Shown: positions 16,056-28,306 of the stretch, piece by piece | Layout of the letters: each line of letters opens with the position of its first letter | Numbering within the stretch: position 1 is the first letter of the stretch | Source of the DNA: Watersipora subatra | Taxonomy: Eukaryota > Bryozoa > Gymnolaemata > Cheilostomatida > Watersiporidae | Assembly: GCF_963576615.1 (NCBI RefSeq) | Contig: NC_088709.1 | Coordinates: forward strand, 15,203,264 to 15,267,263 | DNA length: 64,000 nt | Reading direction: 5' to 3' | Made by a program: the position numbers and the translations under genes | Notes under the pieces: model-generated | Seen by the model: only the letters and a program-made list of their open reading frames with translations | What the model was told of the DNA's origin: nothing | The model's database searches: none

Positions 16056-17612
16056 TGCGTCTCGAAGATTTCTGCAAACTGCAGCAAAATAAAAGCTGTT
16101 ATAAAAGTGTTATAAAGCTGTAGGCCCAATTTACTGTAATGTATGTAATTCAACAACAATAAAGAAATATGTTTATTATAACTCTGAAATGCAAAATTAG
16201 AAGTAAAATGGCAAGCTACTGTGTACTATACACAGTTTGAAAGTTGGTTGCGTTGAATGTAGAATGGTTTTGATAAGCGATCTTTAACAGAAAGCGGGTA
16301 GGAGCATTCACTCGTATAAAAATGTAGCAAAATAAAAAATGTTCTCGTCATGAAGGGGCGTTGTAGTTTGGCCTTAGCTTGTACGTAAGTTGTAAAGAAT
16401 TTCGGCTAACGTTTTAAATAATGAAACCTTCGGTGATTGGACAAAAAACATAGGCTGATAAACGGTGTACCACAATTTCGTACCTGTAAATCGGTCTACG
16501 CCTCAAACGGTCTACGTTTATTACAAAAACCTTCGAATAAATTCGATTACAAGTAAACAGCACCATAGACTGGTAAAATGAACACGGTTTTCTCGTGAAA
16601 TACGCACTACTAAATAGTTCTACAATCGGTCGCACGGCTTTATTGGCGTTTCAATTTTCGGTCTTAACTTTTATTTAACCGAGCTTTTCAAGCTTTTTGT
16701 GGCAATTTTCGTTCAAATAAATCTGTCTATTTGTGTATAATCCGATCAGATGGGTAAGTTTAAAGATAATACCGATAATTTACAAAGACTTGGTAACATA
16801 TTTAAATGGGTTTAAATGTGTTCTGTATCGTTATGATACTTTAACGACTTTACATTCCGATGCTTAAATTTCTTGATGAAATTTCTAGCCAAGGGTTCGT
16901 CTCATTGTTGATGAATAATTTTCGTAAGTTGTGTGCACATGCATTTATCATAAAAACTCCCTCACATCGCTCCGCTCGTTTGCTCGTGGGAAAACAAGTT
17001 GTGATAGGGTAGGATACATTTAAACAAGCTAAGATGGTAATGTTAATGGACACTCCCGATATGTGATGATTTACTGAAGTTGTTTTGAAGGCATAAAGTC
17101 TGGACCAACAATGTTCATCTAAGATCTTATTTCCTGGCTACTTTAGATATTTTCCATGTTTGCTTAACATAATAATGTGATTAGAGAAACGAAAACCTTT
17201 TCTGTCTATAAATTTGCAATCAAGTTAATGCAGCGTAAAAGTTGAAGATCACCTGTCTGCACCAAATGAACGCCACACTTAGCCATAAATACCAGAGCAC
17301 CAATTGCCACAATCATTAAATATTTTTCAGTCTGATTGTTACGGTATTCCATGAATGCGAACAGACTTAAAGCCAGTTTCTGTTTATTAGCAAAGTCTGA
17401 GACTTATATAAGCATTTGTTTATTGACGTTACTGATCATCCACACAAAAAATGTGAGGACAAAAATTAAGAATTAGGAACAAATTAAGAATTAAAAATTA
17501 GAATTAAAATTGGAAATTAAAAATTAAGAATTATTAGTACGTTTGCCAGTCTCGTGCACTGTCAGAGACCGTCAGGAGCAATCGGTACATGGAAAAATTT
17601 TTCATGAATCAT
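16056..17612. other. No gene seen
   Basis: AT-rich. An AATTAAGAATTA-type low-complexity patch lies near 17465-17535, beside the SINE. Confidence 0.5.
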
Positions 17613-17745
17613 TAGGCACCTAAGTAGATTAGTGGTAGCACGCTTGCCTTGGAATCTGATGCCCGAGTTTGATTCCCGTGTGAGGGAAACCTTTTTTTGA
17701 CACCCTTAGTGTTGCTTCGGACAGACATGGCTCTTATTATAGTAA
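17613..17745 (+). mobile_element. tRNA-derived SINE, copy 2
   Basis: A-box-like TTAGTGGTAGCACGCTTGCC and B-box-like GTTTGATTCCC are spaced as in a tRNA promoter, followed by a T-run and a tail GACATGGCTCTTATTATAG that matches copy 1. It directly abuts the 210-bp repeat beginning near 17744. Confidence 0.65.
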
Positions 17746-17952
17746 GGATTGAGTGAGTTGAACAAGAAGTGTTTTAAAAGTTGGTAATATAATGGCAGAT
17801 ATTGCGACTCAGTCTAGTGAGTTGAAGGTTAGACTAACAGAAAGGTCATAAACCGAAACAAACGATTGTGGATGTCAACAATCTGTGTCACGGAATAGAA
17901 AACGATGTTTGTCATATGTGTGGAAGAATAGATACAAATATTCTGGGCATAA
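17744..17952 (+). repeat. ~210-bp dispersed repeat, copy 2
   Basis: A direct-orientation relative of 6158-6369, starting GAGTGAGTTGAACAAGAAGT and ending ACAAATATTCTGGGCAT. It follows the SINE tail immediately, so it may be the body of a longer composite SINE. Confidence 0.8.
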
Positions 17953-18342
17953 TTTACGCAGGATTTTGATACTCAGCTGTTAATAAACGATGGGTGGTGC
18001 ATATGCGTACATGGTAAATCTACGTAGTTGACTTTTATTTTCTGGTAGTGCATCACATAGATTCTCTCCAATACTAATACCGTATTCACAGTTTTTTTTA
18101 TGTAATCAAGCCGTTTGCACATGCGCTCGTTTACGAAAAAGCCACCATATGTGTAGAAAATGATCGTCATTCTCTTATTTAATAGTATTTTTGGTGTTGT
18201 TTAGATACTATAATAAAAAAATTGCAAACAAAAGCATCGTTTTCAAAAATTCATTGCAGCAGCTTCGTGTTTTTAACGATAAAAGTTGTCTACAAAGATG
18301 GCCGACAATGATAGAATGACATCACGAAAAAAATGAAAGATA

Positions 18343-18706
18343 GCTTCACAGAGTCCCACAACCAAAACGGGAAACAAACACGCTTGTTTCCAAACAAACC
18401 TGATCGGCATACTGATCTCTAATGAAATATTCATACCTCGATCTCAATACCTCACTTTTTTGCATTTACTTTATTTAAAAAAAACATTATTGGTAGATTA
18501 TTGTAGGAAATGTTGTCCCCTTTTAAATGGTGTATAATACAACAATCAATTTCGCAGCAACTGCCAATGGGAGTAATTTTTGTTGGTTACTGTTGCGGCC
18601 TCTCCATTACAACTTATATCAAAATAGTAGGCGTGGCCTGTTTGTTTGGAAACGAGTGAGCTCCCATATACACTTTCGTTGGTCGCGGGACTCTGTGAAG
18701 CTATAC
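18343..18706. mobile_element. Inverted-repeat element (MITE), superfamily unclear
   Basis: AGCTTCACAGAGTCCC at 18343 recurs inverted as GGGACTCTGTGAAGCT near 18700, and TTTCCAAACAAAC at about 18394 recurs inverted at about 18646. The arms are some 65-80 bp around a 220-bp AT-rich middle. No open frame. Confidence 0.65.
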
Positions 18707-19269
18707 GGCTCTGACTAATACCAGGAAATGATACATAAGGGCTGACCTGGGCCCAAGGCCAATTGGTCAAGATGATTGAATACTCAGGGCAATAGGGCAG
18801 GTCATGCGATCATAAATAAGCATGAATAAATACCCGAAAGACTAATAAAATGTTTTCTGGCAGCTTCACGCAAATGAAAGTGTATTTAACCAATCACCAC
18901 ATAGAACAGTGGATAGGAACTGGGAAAAGAGGTCTGATAATGTCACTTGTATTTTTCACGGACATATTATATTTTCCGTGTCAATATGCTTTTTCAAACT
19001 CATCATTGCACAGAGTAAAAGTGCTTCAGGTATTCAAGGATATCCAAAGCAGGCAACTTACGTTTTCATTTTTTACGTTTTGATTTCAACTCCGCCGATT
19101 TCAATATTCACCTCAAAAGTCGGGCTACTGCTGATGCTGTTGTATCAGTCATGGAAATCCGATTGACAATCGATACCTTTAAACTGGGTCATCCCTCTGC
19201 ACAATTGATCCAATTATTTTTTGTTTCTTTGCTCATTTTTATAACGTATTCTCCAAACCTGTTTTTATA

Positions 19270-19673
19270 TACCGTACTTTTTGGACTATTAGCCGCTACT
19301 TTTTTCTTATGATTTGAGCCATGCGGTTTATATAAGGGTGAGGCTATTCGGTGGCTTTTTCTTTCACCGCTAGGGCTCATTAACCAGATTCTCCGGTTAG
19401 TGCGATTCTAGCAGTGAAAGAAAAAATGAAACAATGCCTAACGGTACGGTTCTGTTAGGCACTAGGTTAAAAAGCATCGGTTAATACGAAACAGTGTCAT
19501 TAGGCACTGTTCCGTTTTAAACAGCAAAGTTGCTGCCGTGTTAAAAAGCACCGTCCTGAGTTCTGCAGCCTATACAGAGGTGTGGCCTATGTATTGTTTT
19601 ATTATCATTTTTCGGAAAATAAAGCAGATGCGGCTTATATAGGGGTGCGGTTTATAGTCCGAAAAGTACGGTA
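19270..19673. mobile_element. ~400-bp TIR element of the 'CCGGACTATAAGCCGC' type
   Basis: The termini TACCGTACTTTTTGGACTAT and the inverse of ATAGTCCGAAAAGTACGGTA are inverted, flanked by TA steps. GCCGC and 'GGTTTATA' blocks continue the arms. Similar ends are widespread in animal non-autonomous elements. The interior repeats a TAACGGTAC/TTAGGCACTG theme; no transposase is present. Confidence 0.8.
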
Positions 19674-19977
19674 TATACATGTAGATGTAACATTTACTAG
19701 CAGAAGATTATACATCTAAATAAACAGAAAGAAAAAACTGGAGAAATGTCTCACTCGGAGAGGATATTGAAAAATGCCGGTATGTAAGAGCAACTGTAAT
19801 CCTAGAAGTCATTGAAGTATTGGGTACAATAACATCTACACATATGATGTAGTTTGTACAAATACTGGCAAAAATCAACACAAGTCAGCTGCAGAAAAGA
19901 TCGTTATTGGGAACTGTTAAAATCTTTAGGCTAGGGTTCCAACTTCCAAGTCTCTCGTATGAGACGAACCCGAGAAA

Positions 19978-20190
19978 ACATTACCACTCACTTGGGTTAA
20001 CAGGGTGAGGAAACAATTTTACACATATAAAATATTTTACAATTTTGAGACCGGCTAAAACCTTGATACGAGCACACAAACCCCCAAACCTTTGGTAAGG
20101 GACCAAAGCTTGAGTATGCATTACCTCCCATTTTAGTGAACAAGGGTGAGAGAACAATTTATATATATATACAGTATATAAGGTATATAC
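19978..20190. repeat. Diverged ~140-bp tandem duplication
   Basis: GGGTGAGGAAACAATTTTAC after ACATTACCACTCAC is echoed about 140 bp later by GGGTGAGAGAACAATTTATA after GCATTACCTCCCA. A short TA microsatellite follows. Confidence 0.5.
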
Positions 20191-21213
20191 ATGGGTGTAG
20201 GTATACATACATGTATATCTACTGCTAGTAAACTTTACTACTCTACCAACCTATCCTTCACTTGTCTTTCAAATATATTTGCTATTTACTTTTCTCTCCT
20301 CCCACAATTTTTGTCTCCGCCTTGACACCTCCATGTCCTTGACACCTACATGTCCTTATCACCCGTATAAAGTTTCCTCGTCCTTTCTAAATCTCTTGCA
20401 CTCGGCTGACTGGCCTCTGTTTCATAAAATTGTCTGTAGGATCTCTAGAAGGTCTAGACAGTTGGTAATTTATTGCTCTTATTTTGGTGGTTTTAACTCT
20501 CAGGTTTCTAACCACTTCTTAGAACACAGCGGGTGCCTATCAATCCTCTAGTTGACGGCGAACTCCTTGCTGCAGCAAGGTCGTTCACAGGGTAATTGTA
20601 GGGTGATCGTTCTCAAGATGGGTCGGCAAATCTGGTTACAAGTCCTCTTCAAATCGTGTAGAAGTGACTTCAGGTTATCTTTCGTAGATGTACATTGACC
20701 AGATGTACATTTGGTTCCGCATCTTGTGTGAGATTATACTAATCCATCTCTCCTAATCTCTCTTATCCACATCACATATAGCAGAGACTGTCTGAGACTC
20801 ATCTGCCATATAATGAGACAAAGTCAAGTCTAGCTATAATTTCTAGGTTCATGTGCTGCAGTGTTAAGGACGGTTCTCTTATCGTGCCTCAATGCTGTTT
20901 CTGGTCAATAGCGCGCGCCCGAGCTAACCAGTCAAGGAGTCGCATTCAATAAACATGAAGGCTGTACTAGCAACTAGTTCTGGGTTCTATGTAAATGAAA
21001 ACTTTCAGTTGCAAACAAACTAGTGCCAAAAGAAAAAGGCATAGCAAATTGAAATAAATAGCTAAATGGTTACAGCACTGGTTGGGCAAGTTCAATAAAA
21101 AGTGAAACTTTGGGGTTGCAAGTATGATCCTAACAAAGGAAGGGAATATACATCTCCACTGAACTTAACCCTGATGCATATTCTTGTAGGTTTCTGCTCT
21201 TCCACCCTGCAAT
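20191..21213. other. No gene seen
   Basis: One 90-codon frame (20279-20551) with no recognised content. Confidence 0.5.
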
Positions 21214-21663
21214 GTTTTAAAGATAAACACGCACAAAGCTTTAATAGATTTTATTGCAAAGTATCAGTATTTTTCTATCATTTGATATTGTTTTTTATGC
21301 TACAGGTGATCTGACTGCCAGGATGTTTCAAGATTAAAATTGATAAACCTTGATCGCGATTGAAACACTCAGTTCAAGCAAAAGTGGAATTATAGTGTCT
21401 ATAGTTGCAAAGAGACTGACAGAATAGAGACGCATAACGCTGCAACTTGAATGTAATAACTGATATCAACTGTAACATTGATTGCAACTAGTGACGTCAT
21501 TTCACACCTTCGCTTGTCTGGAGCGTTTTAACCGCGATCAAGTTTTGTCGATTTTAATTTCGAAACATCCTGTGTCCCAAACATCAAAAACAATCACAAA
21601 TAATAGAAAAATACTGACAATTTTTAATAAAATCTGCTAACATTTTGTGTAAGCTTATCTTTG
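21214..21663. mobile_element. Palindromic ~450-bp MITE, copy A
   Basis: Ends TTTTAAAGATAAAC and its inverse near 21650. Inner inverted blocks are TGCCAGGATGTTTCAAGATT against AATTTCGAAACATCCTG, and TTGATCGCG against CGCGATCAA. A central segment carries GACAGAATAGAGACGCATAA and GTGACGTCAT. This copy defines the consensus shared by copies B-E. Confidence 0.85.
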
Positions 21664-22204
21664 AGGGTCTATATGTTTGTCATTGAAATATTTTCACCAA
21701 GATGGAAACCTCGCCAAACTACTTCCGTATTTTGTTGCAAACAGCCATTTTCTGAGGACCTTGACCTTCTTTAGCAGCTTAAACATGGGATCACCATTTT
21801 GTGAACACAAACCGCGAGCCTCATCCCATTACATCATTTTACATAAAATTGTCACCAGGGTCTAGGATCGATATAGGTAGTCTGGTGTTGGGTCTACGCT
21901 TGTGTGAAATCTCATTACAGAGGCGTGGTGTGAATCAAAGGAGTGATACAGTTAATGAACTATTACGTTAGTGTTAAACAGCTTGTCTAGCCTGCTTGCA
22001 GCTGCGAGACACAAAGCAGCAGAAGAGCGTGCAAACCTGTGCCAGTGATAGGTCGTATGACGACACATTAGGATAAAGGCCTTGCTGTCACGATAATCCT
22101 ATAATCCCTGGCCGACATATAAGTAGGAAACCTTTAGTTTCCATACCTGGTTTGTTTATCCATGTGTGTTTTATGTATCGATAAACCGTAGGATTTTCTT
22201 CACG

Positions 22205-22590
22205 TTAAAGATAAACCTACACAAATGTTTTGTAGGTTTTATCTGCAAGTATCGATATTTATCTATTATTGGCAATTGTTGTTGATGTTTGAGGTGATCT
22301 GATTGCCAGAGTTTTCCTAGATTAAAATCGATAAAACTTGATCTCGATTAAAACGCTCTGAAGAAAAATACGTCCGATCGTCTTATCGTTGCGATAGTTG
22401 ATATTATTGCGTTCAATTTGCAGCGTTTCAGGTCTCTATTCTGTCGGCCTCTTTACAACTATAGACGTCATAATCACACTTTCGCTTTATATGAGTGTTT
22501 TAACCGCGAGCAAGTTTTGTCAATTTTAATCTTGAAACATCCTGGTAGTAAGATCAATGCAAATGTCAAAAACAATCACAAACATTGACA
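22205..22590. mobile_element. Palindromic MITE, copy B
   Basis: Starts TTAAAGATAAACCTACACAA and carries GAGGTGATCTGATTGCCAG, AAAACTTGATCTCGATTAAAACG and the inverted ACATCCTGG block. The middle is rearranged relative to copy A, with the GACGTCAT segment lying toward the right arm. Confidence 0.8.
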
Positions 22591-23274
22591 TTGTTAGAAC
22601 AATGCCGATGCCTTCCTTCGAATGGTGGAAAATCTTCTAAAACCTAGTGACAATACAACCGTCAGCTCTATTAACAATCTTCTGACACCTTGCGAACACC
22701 ATGCTGTTAAGAAAAAACTTCTTATGCTTGTTTTAATGGAACTTTTGCAGTTTTAGTAATAAACACGTTCATTTCTTTCATAAATCTATAGCTTAATCTC
22801 CAACTTCCATTTATTGCGCAATTCTTTGGAGACGTAACAGAAGGTTTAATCTATTGCAAGATCAATTGTACACTCTGTTTGGTAAAAAAAACAATAATTT
22901 CCTCTTGGGTTAGTTTATCTGACAAAGAGAACATTTAACTAGAATCAAGACCAAATGCAAAAAAGAGTGTCCTATTTCTTAACAGCACAGAAAATCGACC
23001 CGCCTTGTGGTGAGAGATAAGCCACTACTGTTATAAAACGTCTCACATGTCTTCTTTTCTAGAACATTCTTTACATTATGACTAATCGTTTCTGCTCTAA
23101 CGAGTTTTGCAAACATCATCTGCTACAGAAATATCCGAGCGCTGATGCAATGACCAAGTTATACAGTCAGTGAAAAGTTTTTCAGCATGTGTAGCTTTGG
23201 TTCAAACAGGTTGGAATAGATCACGTGATCCTAGATCTACTGCAAGGAAGCCAAACTGCTTTTGTGTATATCAA

Positions 23275-23390
23275 CAATACTGCTTTTGTGTGTATGTTTG
23301 CATATGTGTATGTATACGTGTGTATGTGTGTGTATGTTCGTATGTGTGTGTATGTTTGTATGTGTGTGCGTGTATTAGTTTGCGTAAACA
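23275..23390. repeat. TGTATG/TGTG microsatellite
   Basis: Alternating GTGTATGT and GTATGTTTG units over about 115 bp. The Val/Cys/Tyr-rich frames on both strands are artefacts. Confidence 0.9.
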
Positions 23391-25497
23391 TTATGTGTGT
23401 CCACATGTTTAAACCAATCCTCATCCAAACTTTACACGTATATGCTCCGTGTCTTCCTCCACGTCACCAAAATATTTGGTTTTAAAATTCCGTCTGGTTC
23501 CTGAGAACGAGCGTCTTAAACACCCATCTGATTGAAAACTCAAGAATGCATCTTAACATGCGCTAAGTACAGTTGTTCTCAATAAATGCCTTCATGGAAT
23601 GTTGTACATGAAAGCCGTGTAGGAATTTGCGTCAAAAATCTGTACGGCTACTTGATTGAAAAGAAATTCCGGGCAGCACCAGGCTTAATGCTTGTGACAA
23701 ATATGTTTCTCAAAGGAAAGAAGCAATCCAACATGATGAACATTTGTGTACTCAAATAAAACGTATTTGAATGTTTCTACAAGAAATGAGATGATGTTCA
23801 ATTTATCTACACCGGTCAAAGCTGCTTAAAGCAAATTAGACCATGAGACAGAAAATAGTAAGGTAAATTATGAGTATAAAAAGAACAAGCCCTTTTTGCA
23901 TAACGATGTTTTATAATGTAAATTGGCAAGGTGTTGGTGTTTAGTATAAGGTGTTATGATTTGTCTGAAGAAGTAAGAATGTAATGGATAGTCAGGCAGA
24001 TTGGAAATATGATTTGAGTATTTTAGACAGCAAATGTCTAAAAACACAGCTCATCAGCGTTAAGGATGCTTGCAATAAGTGTACCGCATTGATTTTTTGT
24101 TGATCTCACCGTCGCTAGGTGATGTAAGCTTCTTATAGAAAGGCTCCTCCATGAATGCGAAGTTACGTAGGAAAGTTTAAATAAAATATACTAACAATTA
24201 ACCATAAACACTGTCACGCCCAAACTACTATCTTTGGCTATCTCCTGACATGGGATTACACGAAGCATCAGAAGCATCGTGAGTGTCCGTAGAGGGTTGT
24301 CATTGGCCATGTCACGGCACAATTGTATGACACTAATAGGAGATTAAAGAAGTTTATATCTAGTCAATGAGCGATGATATGCCTTTTACGCTCTTCCCAA
24401 GCACTCTACACTGATTCAGATTGGTTTCCTTGTTCGGCCACGTGGATGACAGTGCTTGGCGATGACACTGCAGACTAATTAATTAAGCATTGGTATAAAT
24501 TACTAAATTGGGTGATATTAGTTATCTACCACCGAAGTGTGTTTGACCTGGCAATGCGGTGTATGTTTCAGACTGAAAGTTATCCACAGCTTCTCAAAAA
24601 ACTTATGAACTTGCTGCCAACAGCATAAATTACAGAGAACGCAAAGCCTTGGCTGCCATCCAAGATAAGATAATTTACACTCGGTTGGCTTTGACAGCTG
24701 TAAAGTGGAAGAAAGATGAATTGGTATTTGGCGTAGTGAGTCAGCACCCTGTTGGCACGGGTCAAACGGGAACATATCGTTACTGGTAATCCCATTATCC
24801 ATACCGATTACATATCGTTACATTAGCATAAGAATTTCAAACACGCTTTGGACCGAAATGTCGCCGAGTGCAGCTTGTCCAATAAGCAATAAGTATTGAA
24901 TCGAGACCATACATTCAGAACATGAAACCACTATCAAGGAACTGCCCATTGTTGTATGGCAGTCTTTGAACGATATAGCTGGCAAATGCTGACGCTGCTT
25001 TGATTTATGCGCTTGACCCTTCGACTACGGGAGCCGTTATAACCACACACGATGGCACGCTGCTGTCTGAGGTTTCCTATTTTTATTCTAAACAACTCGA
25101 GAGTGAAATATTATACGAGTGACATAATCTTCTGATAGTACAATTGACAGCTGGATGAACCCAATCATAAAACCTATATAGCAGAAAAAGTAATTAACTT
25201 ATGGCTAATCTAGGAAGCATCTTAGTCATAAAGACCAATTTTTTGTCTCCCGTTATTTAAATACGTAGCACACCGCAGATTTGCAAAAAGGAAAATTCTG
25301 CACTACGAAAGTAGACTTTTCAAGGGACCTAATTGAAATTGTTTGACATTATCAATATTGACTAGCAACAAATATTATTCAAAATACAAGCAGGCGTTGA
25401 TTGCGACATCAACACGGATCCATTAGCCGATATATGCCACTAGCATGCTTGCATGGATAACAGAGACTAAGTACACAACGAATGCCTGTTTCATAGA

Positions 25498-25680
25498 ATG
25501 TTCCAAGGTAATCGTCTATATAGTTATTTGATCAGGCTGGAGTGGACGCATACCACGGGCATGGCATTACATAAGGATTATAGAAGTGTAAAGGCAATGG
25601 CTACGCAATCGAACCATCTTCCCACTGATCATGAGTATGCAGAAAATGCATTTAATGATGTAATGAGAATCCCCAAATAA
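25498..25680 (+). other. Unassigned open frame (60 aa)
   Basis: An ATG-started frame with ordinary amino-acid use (MFQGNRLYSYLIRLEWTHTT at the start, NAFNDVMRIPK at the end). I recognise no family and see no flanking splice structure. It may be chance. Confidence 0.12.
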
Positions 25681-28306
25681 AATTGATCTCATGACACTGT
25701 GCAATATTTGAAGCACGATGAACGACGTTACATTTAAAGAGGTGTGTCATTTTTACTATTGGGTCTATTAGGTGAGCTCAATTTTACAAACATCAGAATT
25801 TAACAAAAAGAGAAAGTAACCAATGAATAGAAACCTAATCTCGGCTGTACTCTGAATCATTAAGCTTGGCTTATATTAAACGCGGTTTGAATACAGTATC
25901 AACTGACAAGACTTTAGTGAGTACACAAGTGCTAAAGATGCCCACCTGCTGTACAATAAAAACAGCAATGTTTTACTTTGTTAAACATGCTTTGAAAGGT
26001 GAACATGGATAGCAATTTAGTGAGCAAAGTTATCTTACTTTTGTTAAGATGAATTAATGTAATAATGAACATTTTTACATTTTTATGTAACAGATAACAG
26101 AAAACCTACAAATAATTTAGCAATTTAACTATTTGCATATTTTCTAGCTCAAATTAAACTGATTATACAATCCTAAGCATAGTATAGATAAAAAGTGAAT
26201 ATCCATGAATCCAGTTCCCATCAATAGTAGGCTATACTTGAGAAAGTATCTTGATAGTAATGTCCGGTGGCTGGGCATATTGACTACTAATAACAACAGG
26301 AAAGTCCACTCCCTTTATACCAGACACCAACACCTTGCCAATCCACATTACACAAGAGCGTCATGCAAAAAGTGCTTTTTCTACCAATACTCACAACTTT
26401 ATTCGTTTGGCTTTTGTTTCAGTCTAATTTCTTTTGAATGGCCTTGACTGGTGATGATGAAGTTTATATCCATCTGTCTACTGCCTGTTCAGATGTCTGT
26501 TTTGCTATAAGAATCGCACCTACCATCTGAGCAATTTAAATTATGGCTGTTGAAAAAATTATAAATTCTAAAAAACTGAGTAATTGTGATATTCACATAC
26601 ATGAATTTTGCACCTATTCTTTGGTTGGTATACGTGAAGTTTAGATTAGCGCTATACGACGCAGCCATAAGAAAAACCTGTATACATGTAAGTCTATGCG
26701 GAGATAACTTCTCAGGGGTCTAAATGGCAATAAAATTTAAGGTAGGTTCAAACAGTGTCCTGTGTACGCCAGAATATAGTTTTACTAAATATAAGCATAG
26801 AAGTATCCATCGGTACATAGAAGTATCCATCTCGCAAGTGTTTGTGGAAATTAGTTTTATCTCAATTGATCTAGCTGCCAGACCATTTTATTAACAAATC
26901 AAAAGAACTCTATTGAATTTAAATCGAAAACAATATATTTATTGGCAAGTTACAGAATGTTATGTGGCTATTACTATGGCTGATTCTGGTACTTGCTAAA
27001 GCCAACAGCGGCAGCAAACTGTTTTCGAGAGTTTGCAGGTTACAATAATAATAACTACTGCAATTAATTGAGATTTTTTCTGCAAAAAACTTTTGATGGT
27101 ATTTCAAAAAATTTTGCTAAGAAAAAAATGTTACATTTGTGGAGATGCTTGTTATAAAGGGATTTTCATTCATATGGTTTATTTATAACTGGGCATTACT
27201 CCTGCTTGTTAGGGATTTTACACAATTTGTGCTGAATTGTTTTTGATAGATGTTTGTAAATCGATCATTTCCATTAAACTTAATTTTAAAATAGCATGAT
27301 CAACGGCGGCTTTTTCAACAGCTAGATAAAACAGTGAATGCTAGCGTTTTACCAATTGTTTTGTAAAGGCCTTGTCATTATTATAATCATAGTTTTAACG
27401 ATATAGTCTTTTACTTGTAACAAAGCGCTGACAAAGATAACCTCAGCTAGTTTTCAGTTATCTTTTCGGCCTCAGAAATGAAAAAGCTGTTACATATTTT
27501 GGTACCCATTAGTAAATCTGGTGAGAATCAACAAGGAAAATAAGAGGAGACATCTTGGTTCCTCTTGCCGTTAATGTCAGTCAATTATTACGAATGAGGG
27601 GGTACACAAATCGGAATATATCCAGGGAATACTGCCAGTTTTAAGGAGCTCCCCGAGCGTATGCGTGGTCTCATTTGCCATGAGCTTGGGCGGTACGTGG
27701 AACTGCTACTGTGTACTGACGCGTGATCGAGGAGACTAACTCGGCATTATCTAAGCGGCTATCACTTCCCGGTAACAATCATGTAGTGGAGGTCTCATGA
27801 CAACCTCACCATGCGTATCACATGTTTGCAGAATGATAAGCCACCGGGGAAACTTATTTTGAAGTTTATAATTAGAGCTTCACCGAATGCAATCTAATTT
27901 TGTAAAACATTCCGTGGCAGACAGCCAAAGATATCGGCTAAGGTTGGATTTTGACCAGAGATAGCGCTGGCGCATAGAACAGAGTTTTTTGTCAAACACA
28001 CCTCCCAATTTAAAAGAAAGCTTGCCATAGCTGAAATATTGTATCCAACTGTTTTATGTCTTTAGTGAGAAACAAAGGTAAGTTTTCTGAAACAAGGAGG
28101 GTCACAGCAGCGCATGACAACGGAGCTAGTAAAACCATATCGGTAACTTAAAGTAAAGCTTCTTAGGGGATTATATTATATTATGAAATATATAATCAAT
28201 AGCACTAATATTATAACGTTGAATAGAAGACAAAATGTCGGCAAATCTATGAGAGCTATAGATAGATGAATAAGTTATATCGAGCCAGACAGTAGGCCAT
28301 GGAAAG

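Larger units (their letters stand above)
22591..28306. other. Long stretch without a recognised gene
   Basis: Contains the 23.3-kb microsatellite and the unassigned frame at 25498. Otherwise only short frames are present, and no paired splice sites around protein-like sequence were found. It should include the HAX1 3' untranslated region just below 28307, but no nearby polyadenylation signal stood out on the minus strand. Confidence 0.5.

Noticed and set aside
17613-17690. tRNA gene
   Set aside because: A- and B-box text is present but the acceptor and anticodon arms do not pair well; the shared tail with 574-716 marks it as a SINE.
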